Shown here in pieces: positions 24,981 to 35,795 of a stretch of DNA of 64,000 nucleotides. Position numbers and translations under genes: made by a program. The notes beneath the pieces were generated by a model that was not told the origin of the DNA, searched no databases, and saw only the letters and a program-made list of their open reading frames with translations. Each line of letters begins with the position of its first letter. Positions within the stretch are counted from its first letter, which is position 1. Source of the stretch: an uncultured Shewanella sp. (lineage in GTDB: Bacteria; Pseudomonadota; Gammaproteobacteria; Enterobacterales; Shewanellaceae); the NCBI RefSeq assembly GCF_947501665.1, contig NZ_CANMWS010000006.1:1-64000 (forward strand). Direction: 5' to 3'.

Positions 24981-27900
24981 TAGTAACCCATGATATAAGA
25001 CATATTATGATCTTTTTTCTCTTTATCAACAGAATTTTGGCTTGATATAGCGATGATCTGACCACCACTTACATACTGCAATGGTAAGGATAATGCCGCA
25101 GAGTAGGTCAAAACTGCGGCAGGAATCATTCCTGGAACATTTAAAATATCCCTTGCTATACCAGTCCCTAATGATACTTGAAAAACATCATGTACGCCTG
25201 CAACGGCATTTATGCCTGGTACATAGTTTAAAGCTTCAGAAACAGCACCACCTTCACAAGCAATACATTCAGAATCCAATATTTTATTCTGAGTTCCAAT
25301 ATTATTTGCTCCCTCTACAGGCATCTGCAACTGCCCTTTTCCTACCGCATCTCCACCAGGCCCCATATCTAATTCATAACCAACTATTTTTTTATAAACA
25401 CTAGGCAAATTTTGCAGTGCAATTAAAAAAGCAGCGGTTTTAGCACCATTAGCAAATTTCCTACCCGTTAATTCAGAGACCGTTCCACTAACCACTATTG
25501 TTGTTAATCCTTTGAGGTAAACATTCTTTATAAATTGTCCTCCATTATATCCTATGCTGACCCCTGCTGAGATGAATCCATGGCCAAACTTACCTCCCAT
25601 TAGTTCAGCAGAAATCCCGCCTACCATGGCATGAGCACCGATTTGCGCCACCACTTGCCCTGAGGTTAACATGTTACCACCAAAACTGACCATTGAGTCT
25701 ATCATCGTCTGTTCAGCGGCAGCATTTCCCGCATCAACAATGTCAGCAATATTCAAATCAGATGTTGTGCCAAATTGCTCTCCAATCCCCTTCAAGGCAT
25801 AACCTGCTGCGGCGCTGATGACACCCACCTTAATGCCTGATGTTAAACTGCCTGTCGCGACAAAGGTACTCATACCATTATGCAAAGCAGCGCACCATAC
25901 CTGACATCCCGGCACAAAGTTCAATGCCGTACTAACGACCATATTCAGGTAGGGAATACTGTTCATAAATTCATGAACCGCCCACATTCCTGTGACTTTC
26001 ATCACGCCTTTGAGTAACTTCTTAAAAAAGTACCCACTAGGATCGGTGGCATTAAGCGGGTTATTGAGTACATAACTATAGGCATTATAATTTTGCAGAT
26101 TACTGGGGGACTGCACCACAGGATCGGCCTGTAACATACGGCCGAGCGCGGCGTCATACATGCGGCCATTCATGTGAATGATGCGCTTGTCGCCATCGAT
26201 ATCCACGGGCTCATGACCTGTATAACCCCGCGTATTGGCGGAAATTTCTGCCAGCAATAGGGAGGATAATGCGCTGCGCTCATAATGGGCGATGCGCTCA
26301 CTCTCAGTAGGGACAATTTCGGTTTGCTGACCGAAGACGTCATAACTGAAGCGCTTAACCAGTTCGCCGCTGTCATTGGTGATGGCAATGATTGATCCTA
26401 GATGATCTTTATACAACCAGCGCAGCATAGCATTGCCATTGCTGTAATAGGTTTGCATGGCATCGCCTAAGTAGCGCTTAATGTAAGTTTGCGGCTCGCT
26501 GCTGGCATTCATGCTACTAGCATTGGGATCAGCGGCTTTAATGGTCAGTTCTAAGTTACCCACATAGAAGATAGTGCCTGAACTGTCGACCCGCTTGAAA
26601 CGCTTATTGTTGGCATCATAGCTAAAATAGGTGTCCTTATCGCCCACACGAATATGGGTGGCTTTATTACGGCCACTGTAAGTGAACTCACGCCAGGCAC
26701 TGCCGCCTTTTTTACCCCAGATTTGATTGCCGTTGGCATCGTAGCCAAAGGTTTCCGTAATCTCGCCTGCTTTTGAGCGGCTCTGTACACCGTGCAGTGG
26801 GCTAGTGCTATCAGCGCTCATGGTATTGGCATAACCTAGCTGCCAACCGTCTTTCTCGGTCAAATTGCCATTGTTATTATAGCGATACTCCTCGATGCCA
26901 TTGACATGGGTGATGCGGTTAAGCTCATCGTACTGAAAATCTTGCTTACTCGATGCCGCCAGCTGCCTTGAGGTTAAGTTGTTGAGACTGTCAAAGCTGT
27001 AGCTGTCAGTTTGAATATGATTGCCACTGCTAATGCCGTTTAACCGCTTGGCATCATCATAGCTTAATGTCATGGTTCGATTACCTTTGAGATATTCGAT
27101 CAATGAACCATTCTCATTAATATTAACGATTTCATGATAGATGCGCCCAGCGCTGCCCTCACGGGCTTCTTGCTGCTTTAATACTTGGTTGTGTTGATAA
27201 TGCTGACGTAACCCTCGCGCCTCAACAAAGCTGCCATCATTTTTACGGCGATAATCATCAAATTGTTGAAATACTCGGCCATATTCATCGAACTGGCTTT
27301 GCTGAATCACGCAGCGACTGGTAATGGGATCAAAAAGGGCATCACCTGTGATACGCAGATCATTGGTCACAGTATTAAAACTGACATTAGCGGCGCAATC
27401 ATTCGTGCCATCTAAGTTAGTCAAACTGGCGACACTGCGGCCTAAATGGTCATAATAAAAATGCCGTTGCCAACTGCCGGTGCGCTCACTGAGTAATCTA
27501 TGGGCATTGCTGCCTGTGCCATAGATCCAGAACATATTCTCTGAGACCACATCGCTGGTACCCGTGATTTTTTGCTCTACTTTACGGCCAAGATTATCGT
27601 AATAAATGTCGGTCACGACGCCGCGAGCATCGGTTTGCTGTGTTAGCTGACCTAAGGCGTTGTACTCGTATGACCAATCCCCCCTATTTTCATCTTGCAT
27701 CGACACCTTACGGCCTAAGTTATCGTAGGAGATACGGCTTAGAATAATGTCATCGACATCGGAATGCACGGTTTCAAGGGCGCCAAACACATCATAGGTA
27801 TAAGTTAGAATATTACCTTGCTCGTCGGTCACTTGATATTCTTCCCCAAGGGCATTATAAGTGGTAGTTTTGGTTTGCACGCCCCCTGGAATGTCACCGG

Positions 27901-30900
27901 ATAAGGTATTGGTTTGCACGCGACCATAGGTCGTTTGGCTAGTGGTAATGCCCGTATTATCATCCACGCTAGAGACCACTCTATCCAGTGCATCATAAAT
28001 ACTGGTAACCGCCTCTAAGCCGGGTTCAGTGACCGAGATTACTCGGCCATATTTATCATGGGTTTGCTCTTTGCTGTGCCAGCTGCCAAGCACATTGAGG
28101 CTAGATTCTTTATAGCCTCTGCCCGCTTGGTCAATATATTGCTTTTTCAGCACAGTACCATTAATAGCGGTTTCCACCATGGTATAGCAATAATCCACAG
28201 TTTCATCACAGGCTTTATTGAGCTTAGTTTGCTGAGCGCCAGACGGACTGTAGCTGGCGACCTCGGCGCCAAAAGCATCGAAAACTGCAAGTGATTCTAC
28301 ACCATCGACATTGGCCACCTTGGTGGCTTGCCCCAGTGCATTTCGTTTAAGTACTTTGGACTCAAGAATGCCATTTTGATGGGTTTCAACAATATAACGG
28401 CCCGCATTATCGAATGTTGTGCTGCTGGTACGAGATATTGCCTTTTCACACATGGCATCGTTATGGACTGTTTTTTGAGTGGCGTTACCATAAGCATCGT
28501 AAAGGTAGTCTGTAATGAGCTTAGTGGTACAATTGCCGTCAGGCTCAATCACTTCTCCCTTAAGCATGCCGTTATCATAATAACTAAAATTACTGGTGCG
28601 GGTGGCACTTTTATCACCTCGGCTATGGGTGACGCTCGCCACACTTAAACGACCAAAGCGTTGTTCAAAATCGCTAGTGCCATAAGTATTGCTGTTTTCA
28701 AGACTCGATAAGCTATTTGACTTAAGCGTGTCATTGATGGCCGTATTACTACTACCTATGTCGCCTGCATGACTTAAGTTCTCATCCATCGCGACAAATA
28801 AATCGGGATCACTGGCTTCATAGTGTCCTGTTTTACTGCTGAGCACATTGGCATACTCATCTTGTATTGTGAGCATTTGCTGGCAATTATAACTACTCAC
28901 ATTCACACTCAAGCCCGTTATGGTATCCACATTGGCCTGACAATCACGGCTTTCTTGCTGGTATACCTGATATTGAATATAACCTTGCTCTAAAACTTGG
29001 GTTTGACTGACATAGCGGTTCTCCGCCATCGATATCACGGTACCGGCGGCAGTTTTAATGGTTTTTAACGGCATGCCTATAAAGGGGAAGGCTTGAGCGT
29101 ATTGCGTTTCAGTAATGAAGCTAATGCCGTCTTTTTCCATTTCAGTTTCAATGGCTGCAAAGCCTAGATTACCGCGGCCAAATATGGCTCGTGCGCCATG
29201 ATAACGGTAATTGACAGTTACTGTGTCATTTACTGTATTGGTAGGAGCATCAGTGGTGACGGATTTCACTAACGTCCCAGCCCCTGCAATATTCATGGAT
29301 CTAAAAGCCTCATCTTGCGCTGACATTCCCTCGGGTAAGCCACTGGCTTTAGAATAAAGTGAAGGCTCAGCCATAGAAGCATAGTCGATATGAGTCTCTA
29401 TGCCTGTCCCTGTTACCACTGATGACAAAAGGCCTGGATGCTTAACGCGACTGCCGCCATGGTACAGTTTTAAACTTTGTGAAGCTTGATTATGCTCTTT
29501 ATAAAGGAAATCTAAAAAGCCATCACTGTCGGCATCGGTGAAGAAACCGTATTCCATTTTATTAGGATCGAAATTCGGATCCATTGGATCATCGGTAGGC
29601 GGCGAGAAACTCCAATCACTGATTGGTGTGTCTACTCGAATAAAGCCTCCTGTGACTATCCCTCCTGAAACAGATTCATTATGGCTCCATTCATAACGGT
29701 ACCATTTATTGTCTGATGCATCATGGAAGACTAACTCAGTCCGGCCATCGCCATCAAGATCTCCCCCAATAGGTGGAATAGAGCCCGATAAATTATCATT
29801 GCTTTCAAAATCATCGCCTTTAACAAACTCTTTTCCAGTATTAAAATGGTATTGCCAGCGTTCAGTGGTTTCGTTGAACAGTACAATATCGCTCAAACCA
29901 TCGCCGTTTAAATCCATTGGTATCGCATGCTTACCTTTTACATAGATACTGTCATAGGTTCTGGCTGTATAGTGAGTAAAGGTACAAATTGCGTTATTAC
30001 TATCACCGCGCCGTCTAAAATCACGTAAACATAAGGGATCGGTTGATGACATCTCTTCGGTGTTATTAGTGAAAATATATAAATTACGATTATCTTTACC
30101 CCACAATAAAATATCGGCGAGACCATCTTGGTTCACATCACTGCTTTGCCAACCAGAATTTATATGCGGCACAAGTGTAGTGTGCTCCCCCAGTATAATT
30201 CCCGTGCCACGTAAATAAGCTTGTTCATTTTGACTCCACAAATAAACGGTGATACTCGGGGTATTTGGAGTGAATGGATCTTTGGTTTCAATGATGTCAT
30301 TGTAGCCATCACCATTAAAATCCATCACCTTGATGTCAATGCCTAGATTAAAGGTACCTAATAAGGGCAACGTTAATGCTTCAGACAATGTGCCATCTGC
30401 CAACACGTCAAACTGATGCCAATGTGCATTATCTCTGTCATTGTCAGTATTGACTAAGAAATTCATTAAGCCGTCGCCATCAGGATCTGTGGGCACTAAC
30501 TTGGCATTACTTTGTAAATCTCCAGCAATATCAAATCCACGACACGACATTTCAGGATTATCTATACTCCCCAAACACAACATAGCTCTCTTGGATGTCA
30601 CGTGAGTTAAGGTCACCAACTCGCTGATGCCATCGTTGTTGGCATCCAGTACTAATGCCACCCTTAAATTATCACCTTCGGGTGTAGTAATATTTTTTCG
30701 CCATGAAAGATCATGATCGTTTTGATTAAACACATCGCGGTAATTAAATTTCACCGGCTGCTTACAAACATTCCCTAGACCACATTCTGTAATACTGGTT
30801 AATTGCCTCTGACCGATATCATTGTTATTAAAGCCCAATTGATAACTGCGAATGAGGGTATTTTGATCGGAATATACCTTCACTTTTGATAACTGCGCTT

Positions 30901-33900
30901 TTTGTACTAAATGTGCCGTTTTTATATAAACACTGCTTCTTATTGCACTTGTATCCGTGTAATGAAGTTCAACACGATGACCACTGTAGCTAATTTCAGA
31001 CAACACCTTTTCATTTTGCCCTTGCTCGTCATAGGTATAATCAATTTGATTACTGCTTTGGCGTAAATTATCTTGGGAATAGGCAATCAACCAAGAATGT
31101 GTGGCATGTCGCACGGCCCTATCACTAACAATTAACAATAATTTAAGCCTACTGTTTGCCGTTGCACCATATACGGACAAGCTGTTATCTTTTCCTTCTA
31201 CCTCAAAGGAGTCATCACTTTTATAGGTGATGACTAGCTGACTGTCTATTTCAGTGACATAAGTGGAACCTGGCTGGCCTTGCTCACCGGATTTAAGCAA
31301 CAAACGTTGACCGTCGAGACAAAAATTGTCTTGCTCATCAAACTCAACGGGCCTGATAACACCATCAAGCAAACGGGTGCTACCACAGCGGCTGATTGCC
31401 GACACACCTTGTAGATCCCAGCCCATGCCAGTAATGCCTTCACGGCCTTGGCTGTTATAGGCTAGCCCCAATGACGGTTTTACTCCGGCTATGCCTGTTG
31501 GCAAACTCAAAGGCAGACTATAGGTGGCGGCGCCAGACTCGTTAACTCTGAACGCCCCAGCGGTTAAACCAAATTCGGCCGACGTATTGATTTCATCTTG
31601 CGTCGGCACTAAAAACTCCGCCACTGACTCAGGTGCAGCTAAGGGCTGAATAGGCGCTTCCACAATACTATCGCCCACTTCAACGACTACCTCATTTGAC
31701 CACTGGCTGCAAATTTGTGCGTGCATACAAGCTTGCACTTGATATTCATAGCGCCCTGATGCTTTAACTAATGCCAATTGAGTATTAGCATGATTATTTG
31801 AGACGAAGGTGGCAGGTTGGCCATTAACGCTTTGCGTGATGCGATAAAAAATCGTTTCACCTGATCTTGTCGGTGCAATCGCTTGCCAATCGAGGGTAAA
31901 GTCGCCTAGTGCAGGCTCAGATGCACTTAATAACGGCCTGTCTAATAATAGATCTTCAGGGTCCAGTGGATTAAAGCCTAATTCAATTTCCACACTATCA
32001 ATAATGCCATCGCCGTCGGAATCACTGTTTTGATTGCAGTTACATTGATCGTAAAATACGCTTGTAACGAGTGAAACCACATTTTCGCTGTAAGCCACAT
32101 ACTCGTGACTTTGCACTAATGCATAGGCCACTTCACTTCGCGGCACACCCGTTAATAATAAATCCGTCCACTGACTGCGGCTCAAATCGCCCGCCTGCTC
32201 TTTATCAGGCTCTGATGGAAATAAAAAGGCAAATAGACTGTCTACAAATTCAGCGGAGGTTTGTGATAATGCAAAACGCTCGGCGCCTTTATTTGAAGTT
32301 AAAAATGCGGCGGTAATTTCGTTGGTGTCGATACCTGAATCATAAGCATAAGCAAAAAAAGTCAGCTCGGCGCGAGTGGGCGCACGGCCTAATAGCCCAT
32401 AAAAAAGGCCTGCAAAGCTTCGCAGTGGCACGTTAGCATCTTGTGGTATTTGCCAATCGGGTACATTTGATAGATTCATTTGCAGCAGTGAGCTGTCAAT
32501 GTCTTGCCAGCGCAGCGCAAATGGCCCGATCTGATGACGATTGATAATGTGTAATTGATCGTCTTGGGTGGTGACATGTAAATCACCATTACTGAAAATT
32601 TGCGGCGCTTGCTTGACACCTTCAAGCAGTGGATACATGAAATGCTCTTCACCTGTATCGGCATCGAGGGCATACAAGCCGCTGACATCATTGCCGCTAT
32701 GATTGGCATCAATCACAGTATTGTTTGCCACTACGCCCACATAGAGTAGCTGCTGCAGCGTATTATTTTGATAAGGATTCGCCTCAGTAAATAAGGTGGC
32801 CTTGGCATGGATTTCACCGCGCAGTCTTGTTTGCCAGAGTATATTGGTCAAGTAATCTAACTTATACAGGTATCGGTTAGTAGCACCGATATAAACCACA
32901 TCATTAGCATTCACATCTTTGTCTAATGTGGGGGCGGCAGTAATACTTACATTTTCAGGTGTGCCAACAGGCAAAGTAAACGGCCAACGATTCAAGTTTT
33001 GCCCGTCTTTTAATGCGTGTACCGATTGCCCTGAACTCACATACACCACACCATCACTGCTAACGGTAGGACTGGCATGAATTAAATCAATACTGGCTCT
33101 ATCGCTGCTGCCTTGCGTGGTAAACTCAATGGTGGCGCTGCCAATGAGCGTATTGACTTCTAGGCGTAATCCACCATTTTCAAGGCCTTTAATAACGCGT
33201 GGTGTCGGCCTTAATCGGTACCTATGCTTGCCATCCCCCGCTTGTTGATAAACAGGTAAATTAACGGTTTCGCCCGTATTGCGCAGTTGGATCACCGCGC
33301 TGTCGATCCCTTGTAGTCCTAAGCCTTCAAAGATAATTTCGGCATGGGAAGTATTATTAATAGCTGCAACAAACTCAGCCTTATGCAAATAAGGCACTTG
33401 ATGATTCACAGTAATGATTTGCCCTGCTTCACAGACATTGTCACTATTACAGGCAGTCACGCGGTAACTGACATCGCCCGCCTCAAGACCTGCCTGCACA
33501 GCAATGTTTGAAATAAGCAGCTGAGTATTCGTGCCAGAATATAAGGTTTGCCAGGGTTTACTGGTATCGACTTGACCACTTTGGCGCTCTAGTTTGAAGC
33601 TTCTGGCCCCTTTATTATTATTAATCCACTGCAATTGATAAGGGCTATTTTGTGTTAGTGACAAATTGGGCGAAAAGCGGGTTAGTCCTGGCACATAATC
33701 GGGCACGGCTAACGTAACTTGAGCACATTGACTGCCATAGCCAATCGGGCCTACACCATTACTATTTTTTGCTTGGGCGCAGTAACAATATTGGCCATTA
33801 TCCTCATAGCTTTTCATCACAGTGTGACTGGGGGCTGAGGTAGTGCCCAAGTGGCTGCCTGTTTGCGCTTTAGTGGGACAGGTTCGGTACTCATGCCAGA

Positions 33901-35794
33901 GATATTCTGTACTATGCGCAACGGGTGTGGCCGAAAGTGCTATGCGGCCATCGATATTGGTGTTGCCTGCACTATGACTGACAGTGGGCGCCACTCTAGG
34001 TGGGTGAGTTAAATCGATCTTATCAGTAATAGGTTGCGACCAGACTTCCAATCCCTCACTATCGATGAGCTTAAATTGAAAAATCGGCTCGCTGAGGTCT
34101 GGTAAGGCGTATTCAAATGTAAATTCTTTGCTATTATTCACATCTGTGATGATTTGCTTTTCATCCTCATTAACATACAAGGCAATGCTGCTAATGGTGA
34201 TGTTATCCGACTTTAATTTATTATATTCCCCCGACACTGTGGCCATGACGCCCGGTATTTTCTCAGTGGCGGTGACCTTAGGCGGAGAAACCGTATAACG
34301 ACCAAAAACATTTTCTGTATAACTTTGATATTTGGTATTAACACCATCGAATGCTAAAGCATAAAAATCATAGCTCGCAACATCAAAGTCCTCGGGATCT
34401 AATCGAAAGTCTTTGACTTCACATACCGTTTTTTGTGAGCTGATAGCTTTACAGTCATCGGTGTTATTGGTAATTTTATTGATACAGTTAGCTTTACTCT
34501 GCCCTTCTTTGACATAACACAGCTTCAAGTCTTTAAGGTTGCTATCAACCGCTGTGGCCATAAAGCTTACCTTGCCGCCTAAGTGAAAACTCCCCGAAGT
34601 AGTAAAAGTGACCACTGGCAGCGCATCGACGGTCAATGAATGCGCCTTAGACTTAACCGTCGTAGCGATACCATCGGAGACTTCTGCCCATAAGGTATAT
34701 ACACCCGATTGAGTAAACTTTTTCGTATATTCACAAGTGGCAGTACTGCCCTTATTGATTAATTTACACTGGTCTTTGCTATTTGAAGCGTCATCAATGA
34801 TAAGTTTACAATTAGATCTGGAGTCATTCGTTGAATAACACCATTTGATGCTGTCTATTCGCTTATCCTCTTGTGTATTATCGTCCGCCGCCTCAGCGCT
34901 TAATGTCACACTTTGATCAAGGCCAATAATGGATTGGCTTATGCCCGTCTCAGTAAACGTCGGCGCCACATTGGACTCAGTCACTTTGATAGTCGCTGAC
35001 TTCTCTGCCTTCAAGTTCATTTTGTCAGTAACGGTGAAGGTCACCTTGTGATCACCAATGCTGGATGCTTCTTTAGGGTGAGTAATCGTAAATTCGCATT
35101 TTAAATTTTTACTGGTCTTTATCGTACAATTTTTAGCAGCGCTCCAACCTGAGGGGAGCGTTATTGCCAAGTTGTTATCAAGCTTAGCGTGCACATCTTT
35201 TGCTGTGGCGGTGAGCTTCACATTACTGCCCAAATCTGTCGTCACCGATGTCGAAGATAAAGTCAGCTGAGGCGCAACATTAGGATAAATATTCACTCGT
35301 TTTATAACGTTGTGACTGAGGGAATCTTCCCACATTTCATCCCAGTGATCCAATGCACCAAAAGTGTAAGAGTAACGATATTGAATAATATAAGAAGAAT
35401 GGCTACCTGTTAATAGAGTACTATCGATTTTAATACTACCAGGCCTACTATCTGCTGTTGGAAGATCTTTATAATTCACTCGAGTGCCACTAAGCGTACA
35501 GACAGTAACATTTACATATTGTAACCGAGCATAGCCATTGTCAATTGTAGGATCATCTCGATATTTTAGATAATGTCTCGCATTCCAAAATTCTTTATAT
35601 TGACTTGAGTTTTCTAAAATATCAAAGGTTTCACTTGGAACTTTCCCCATATCATCACACTGAACAGCAAAGACATTTGATGACAATAATAAACAAATAA
35701 GACCAAGTATTTTAATCATCAGTGAATTGATAGGTGCCATTGAAGTGTTAAACCCTGCACTCAAGATGTGTTGAATTACTGCCTGACGTTTCAT
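24980..35794 (-). CDS. Giant Sec-exported SpvB/TcdB/RHS polymorphic toxin
   Basis: The protein is about 3604 aa. I place the start at the ATG at 35794 because GAGG lies upstream and it follows the previous stop directly; the frame extends to 35809. Approximate domain order: hydrophobic signal (LGLICLLLSSNVFA); Ig/cadherin-like repeats 170-600; Fn3-like parts; PQQ-like beta-propeller 915-1105; DUF4214-like 1125-1240; a Ca-binding thrombospondin-3-like motif (DSDGDGIIDSVE); SpvB N-terminal domain from about 1410; seven FG-GAP/VCBS motifs 1715-2090 (for example DFNGDGYNDI); TcdB middle domain near 2135; YD/RHS repeats 2400-3200; core end GRMLQADP with LNNPLNATDPSGYF near 3250. The last 350 residues are pre-toxin (GGKFGHG) plus a unique tip with ALNYVPGINAVAGVHDVFQV. 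The RHS shell is expected to enclose the tip. No PAAR domain is seen, so this is not a T6SS RHS. The tip activity is unknown. Confidence 0.85.
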   Translation of the reverse strand: MKRQAVIQHILSAGFNTSMAPINSLMIKILGLICLLLSSNVFAVQCDDMGKVPSETFDILENSSQYKEFWNARHYLKYRDDPTIDNGYARLQYVNVTVCTLSGTRVNYKDLPTADSRPGSIKIDSTLLTGSHSSYIIQYRYSYTFGALDHWDEMWEDSLSHNVIKRVNIYPNVAPQLTLSSTSVTTDLGSNVKLTATAKDVHAKLDNNLAITLPSGWSAAKNCTIKTSKNLKCEFTITHPKEASSIGDHKVTFTVTDKMNLKAEKSATIKVTESNVAPTFTETGISQSIIGLDQSVTLSAEAADDNTQEDKRIDSIKWCYSTNDSRSNCKLIIDDASNSKDQCKLINKGSTATCEYTKKFTQSGVYTLWAEVSDGIATTVKSKAHSLTVDALPVVTFTTSGSFHLGGKVSFMATAVDSNLKDLKLCYVKEGQSKANCINKITNNTDDCKAISSQKTVCEVKDFRLDPEDFDVASYDFYALAFDGVNTKYQSYTENVFGRYTVSPPKVTATEKIPGVMATVSGEYNKLKSDNITISSIALYVNEDEKQIITDVNNSKEFTFEYALPDLSEPIFQFKLIDSEGLEVWSQPITDKIDLTHPPRVAPTVSHSAGNTNIDGRIALSATPVAHSTEYLWHEYRTCPTKAQTGSHLGTTSAPSHTVMKSYEDNGQYCYCAQAKNSNGVGPIGYGSQCAQVTLAVPDYVPGLTRFSPNLSLTQNSPYQLQWINNNKGARSFKLERQSGQVDTSKPWQTLYSGTNTQLLISNIAVQAGLEAGDVSYRVTACNSDNVCEAGQIITVNHQVPYLHKAEFVAAINNTSHAEIIFEGLGLQGIDSAVIQLRNTGETVNLPVYQQAGDGKHRYRLRPTPRVIKGLENGGLRLEVNTLIGSATIEFTTQGSSDRASIDLIHASPTVSSDGVVYVSSGQSVHALKDGQNLNRWPFTLPVGTPENVSITAAPTLDKDVNANDVVYIGATNRYLYKLDYLTNILWQTRLRGEIHAKATLFTEANPYQNNTLQQLLYVGVVANNTVIDANHSGNDVSGLYALDADTGEEHFMYPLLEGVKQAPQIFSNGDLHVTTQDDQLHIINRHQIGPFALRWQDIDSSLLQMNLSNVPDWQIPQDANVPLRSFAGLFYGLLGRAPTRAELTFFAYAYDSGIDTNEITAAFLTSNKGAERFALSQTSAEFVDSLFAFLFPSEPDKEQAGDLSRSQWTDLLLTGVPRSEVAYALVQSHEYVAYSENVVSLVTSVFYDQCNCNQNSDSDGDGIIDSVEIELGFNPLDPEDLLLDRPLLSASEPALGDFTLDWQAIAPTRSGETIFYRITQSVNGQPATFVSNNHANTQLALVKASGRYEYQVQACMHAQICSQWSNEVVVEVGDSIVEAPIQPLAAPESVAEFLVPTQDEINTSAEFGLTAGAFRVNESGAATYSLPLSLPTGIAGVKPSLGLAYNSQGREGITGMGWDLQGVSAISRCGSTRLLDGVIRPVEFDEQDNFCLDGQRLLLKSGEQGQPGSTYVTEIDSQLVITYKSDDSFEVEGKDNSLSVYGATANSRLKLLLIVSDRAVRHATHSWLIAYSQDNLRQSSNQIDYTYDEQGQNEKVLSEISYSGHRVELHYTDTSAIRSSVYIKTAHLVQKAQLSKVKVYSDQNTLIRSYQLGFNNNDIGQRQLTSITECGLGNVCKQPVKFNYRDVFNQNDHDLSWRKNITTPEGDNLRVALVLDANNDGISELVTLTHVTSKRAMLCLGSIDNPEMSCRGFDIAGDLQSNAKLVPTDPDGDGLMNFLVNTDNDRDNAHWHQFDVLADGTLSEALTLPLLGTFNLGIDIKVMDFNGDGYNDIIETKDPFTPNTPSITVYLWSQNEQAYLRGTGIILGEHTTLVPHINSGWQSSDVNQDGLADILLWGKDNRNLYIFTNNTEEMSSTDPLCLRDFRRRGDSNNAICTFTHYTARTYDSIYVKGKHAIPMDLNGDGLSDIVLFNETTERWQYHFNTGKEFVKGDDFESNDNLSGSIPPIGGDLDGDGRTELVFHDASDNKWYRYEWSHNESVSGGIVTGGFIRVDTPISDWSFSPPTDDPMDPNFDPNKMEYGFFTDADSDGFLDFLYKEHNQASQSLKLYHGGSRVKHPGLLSSVVTGTGIETHIDYASMAEPSLYSKASGLPEGMSAQDEAFRSMNIAGAGTLVKSVTTDAPTNTVNDTVTVNYRYHGARAIFGRGNLGFAAIETEMEKDGISFITETQYAQAFPFIGMPLKTIKTAAGTVISMAENRYVSQTQVLEQGYIQYQVYQQESRDCQANVDTITGLSVNVSSYNCQQMLTIQDEYANVLSSKTGHYEASDPDLFVAMDENLSHAGDIGSSNTAINDTLKSNSLSSLENSNTYGTSDFEQRFGRLSVASVTHSRGDKSATRTSNFSYYDNGMLKGEVIEPDGNCTTKLITDYLYDAYGNATQKTVHNDAMCEKAISRTSSTTFDNAGRYIVETHQNGILESKVLKRNALGQATKVANVDGVESLAVFDAFGAEVASYSPSGAQQTKLNKACDETVDYCYTMVETAINGTVLKKQYIDQAGRGYKESSLNVLGSWHSKEQTHDKYGRVISVTEPGLEAVTSIYDALDRVVSSVDDNTGITTSQTTYGRVQTNTLSGDIPGGVQTKTTTYNALGEEYQVTDEQGNILTYTYDVFGALETVHSDVDDIILSRISYDNLGRKVSMQDENRGDWSYEYNALGQLTQQTDARGVVTDIYYDNLGRKVEQKITGTSDVVSENMFWIYGTGSNAHRLLSERTGSWQRHFYYDHLGRSVASLTNLDGTNDCAANVSFNTVTNDLRITGDALFDPITSRCVIQQSQFDEYGRVFQQFDDYRRKNDGSFVEARGLRQHYQHNQVLKQQEAREGSAGRIYHEIVNINENGSLIEYLKGNRTMTLSYDDAKRLNGISSGNHIQTDSYSFDSLNNLTSRQLAASSKQDFQYDELNRITHVNGIEEYRYNNNGNLTEKDGWQLGYANTMSADSTSPLHGVQSRSKAGEITETFGYDANGNQIWGKKGGSAWREFTYSGRNKATHIRVGDKDTYFSYDANNKRFKRVDSSGTIFYVGNLELTIKAADPNASSMNASSEPQTYIKRYLGDAMQTYYSNGNAMLRWLYKDHLGSIIAITNDSGELVKRFSYDVFGQQTEIVPTESERIAHYERSALSSLLLAEISANTRGYTGHEPVDIDGDKRIIHMNGRMYDAALGRMLQADPVVQSPSNLQNYNAYSYVLNNPLNATDPSGYFFKKLLKGVMKVTGMWAVHEFMNSIPYLNMVVSTALNFVPGCQVWCAALHNGMSTFVATGSLTSGIKVGVISAAAGYALKGIGEQFGTTSDLNIADIVDAGNAAAEQTMIDSMVSFGGNMLTSGQVVAQIGAHAMVGGISAELMGGKFGHGFISAGVSIGYNGGQFIKNVYLKGLTTIVVSGTVSELTGRKFANGAKTAAFLIALQNLPSVYKKIVGYELDMGPGGDAVGKGQLQMPVEGANNIGTQNKILDSECIACEGGAVSEALNYVPGINAVAGVHDVFQVSLGTGIARDILNVPGMIPAAVLTYSAALSLPLQYVSGGQIIAISSQNSVDKEKKDHNMSYIMGY
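25698..26032. repeat. 335-bp direct repeat, copy in the RHS gene
   Basis: Identical to 24194-24528 in cassette A. It encodes the first pre-toxin block immediately after the conserved DPSGYF junction, the expected crossover zone for tip replacement. Confidence 0.85.
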
Positions 35795-35795
35795 A

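Noticed and set aside
24980..35794. Type VI secretion RHS effector or Tc-toxin BC component
   Set aside because: No PAAR domain or VgrG/Hcp/TcA genes are in the window, and a Sec signal leads the protein. SpvB/TcdB regions are present but without Tc partners.
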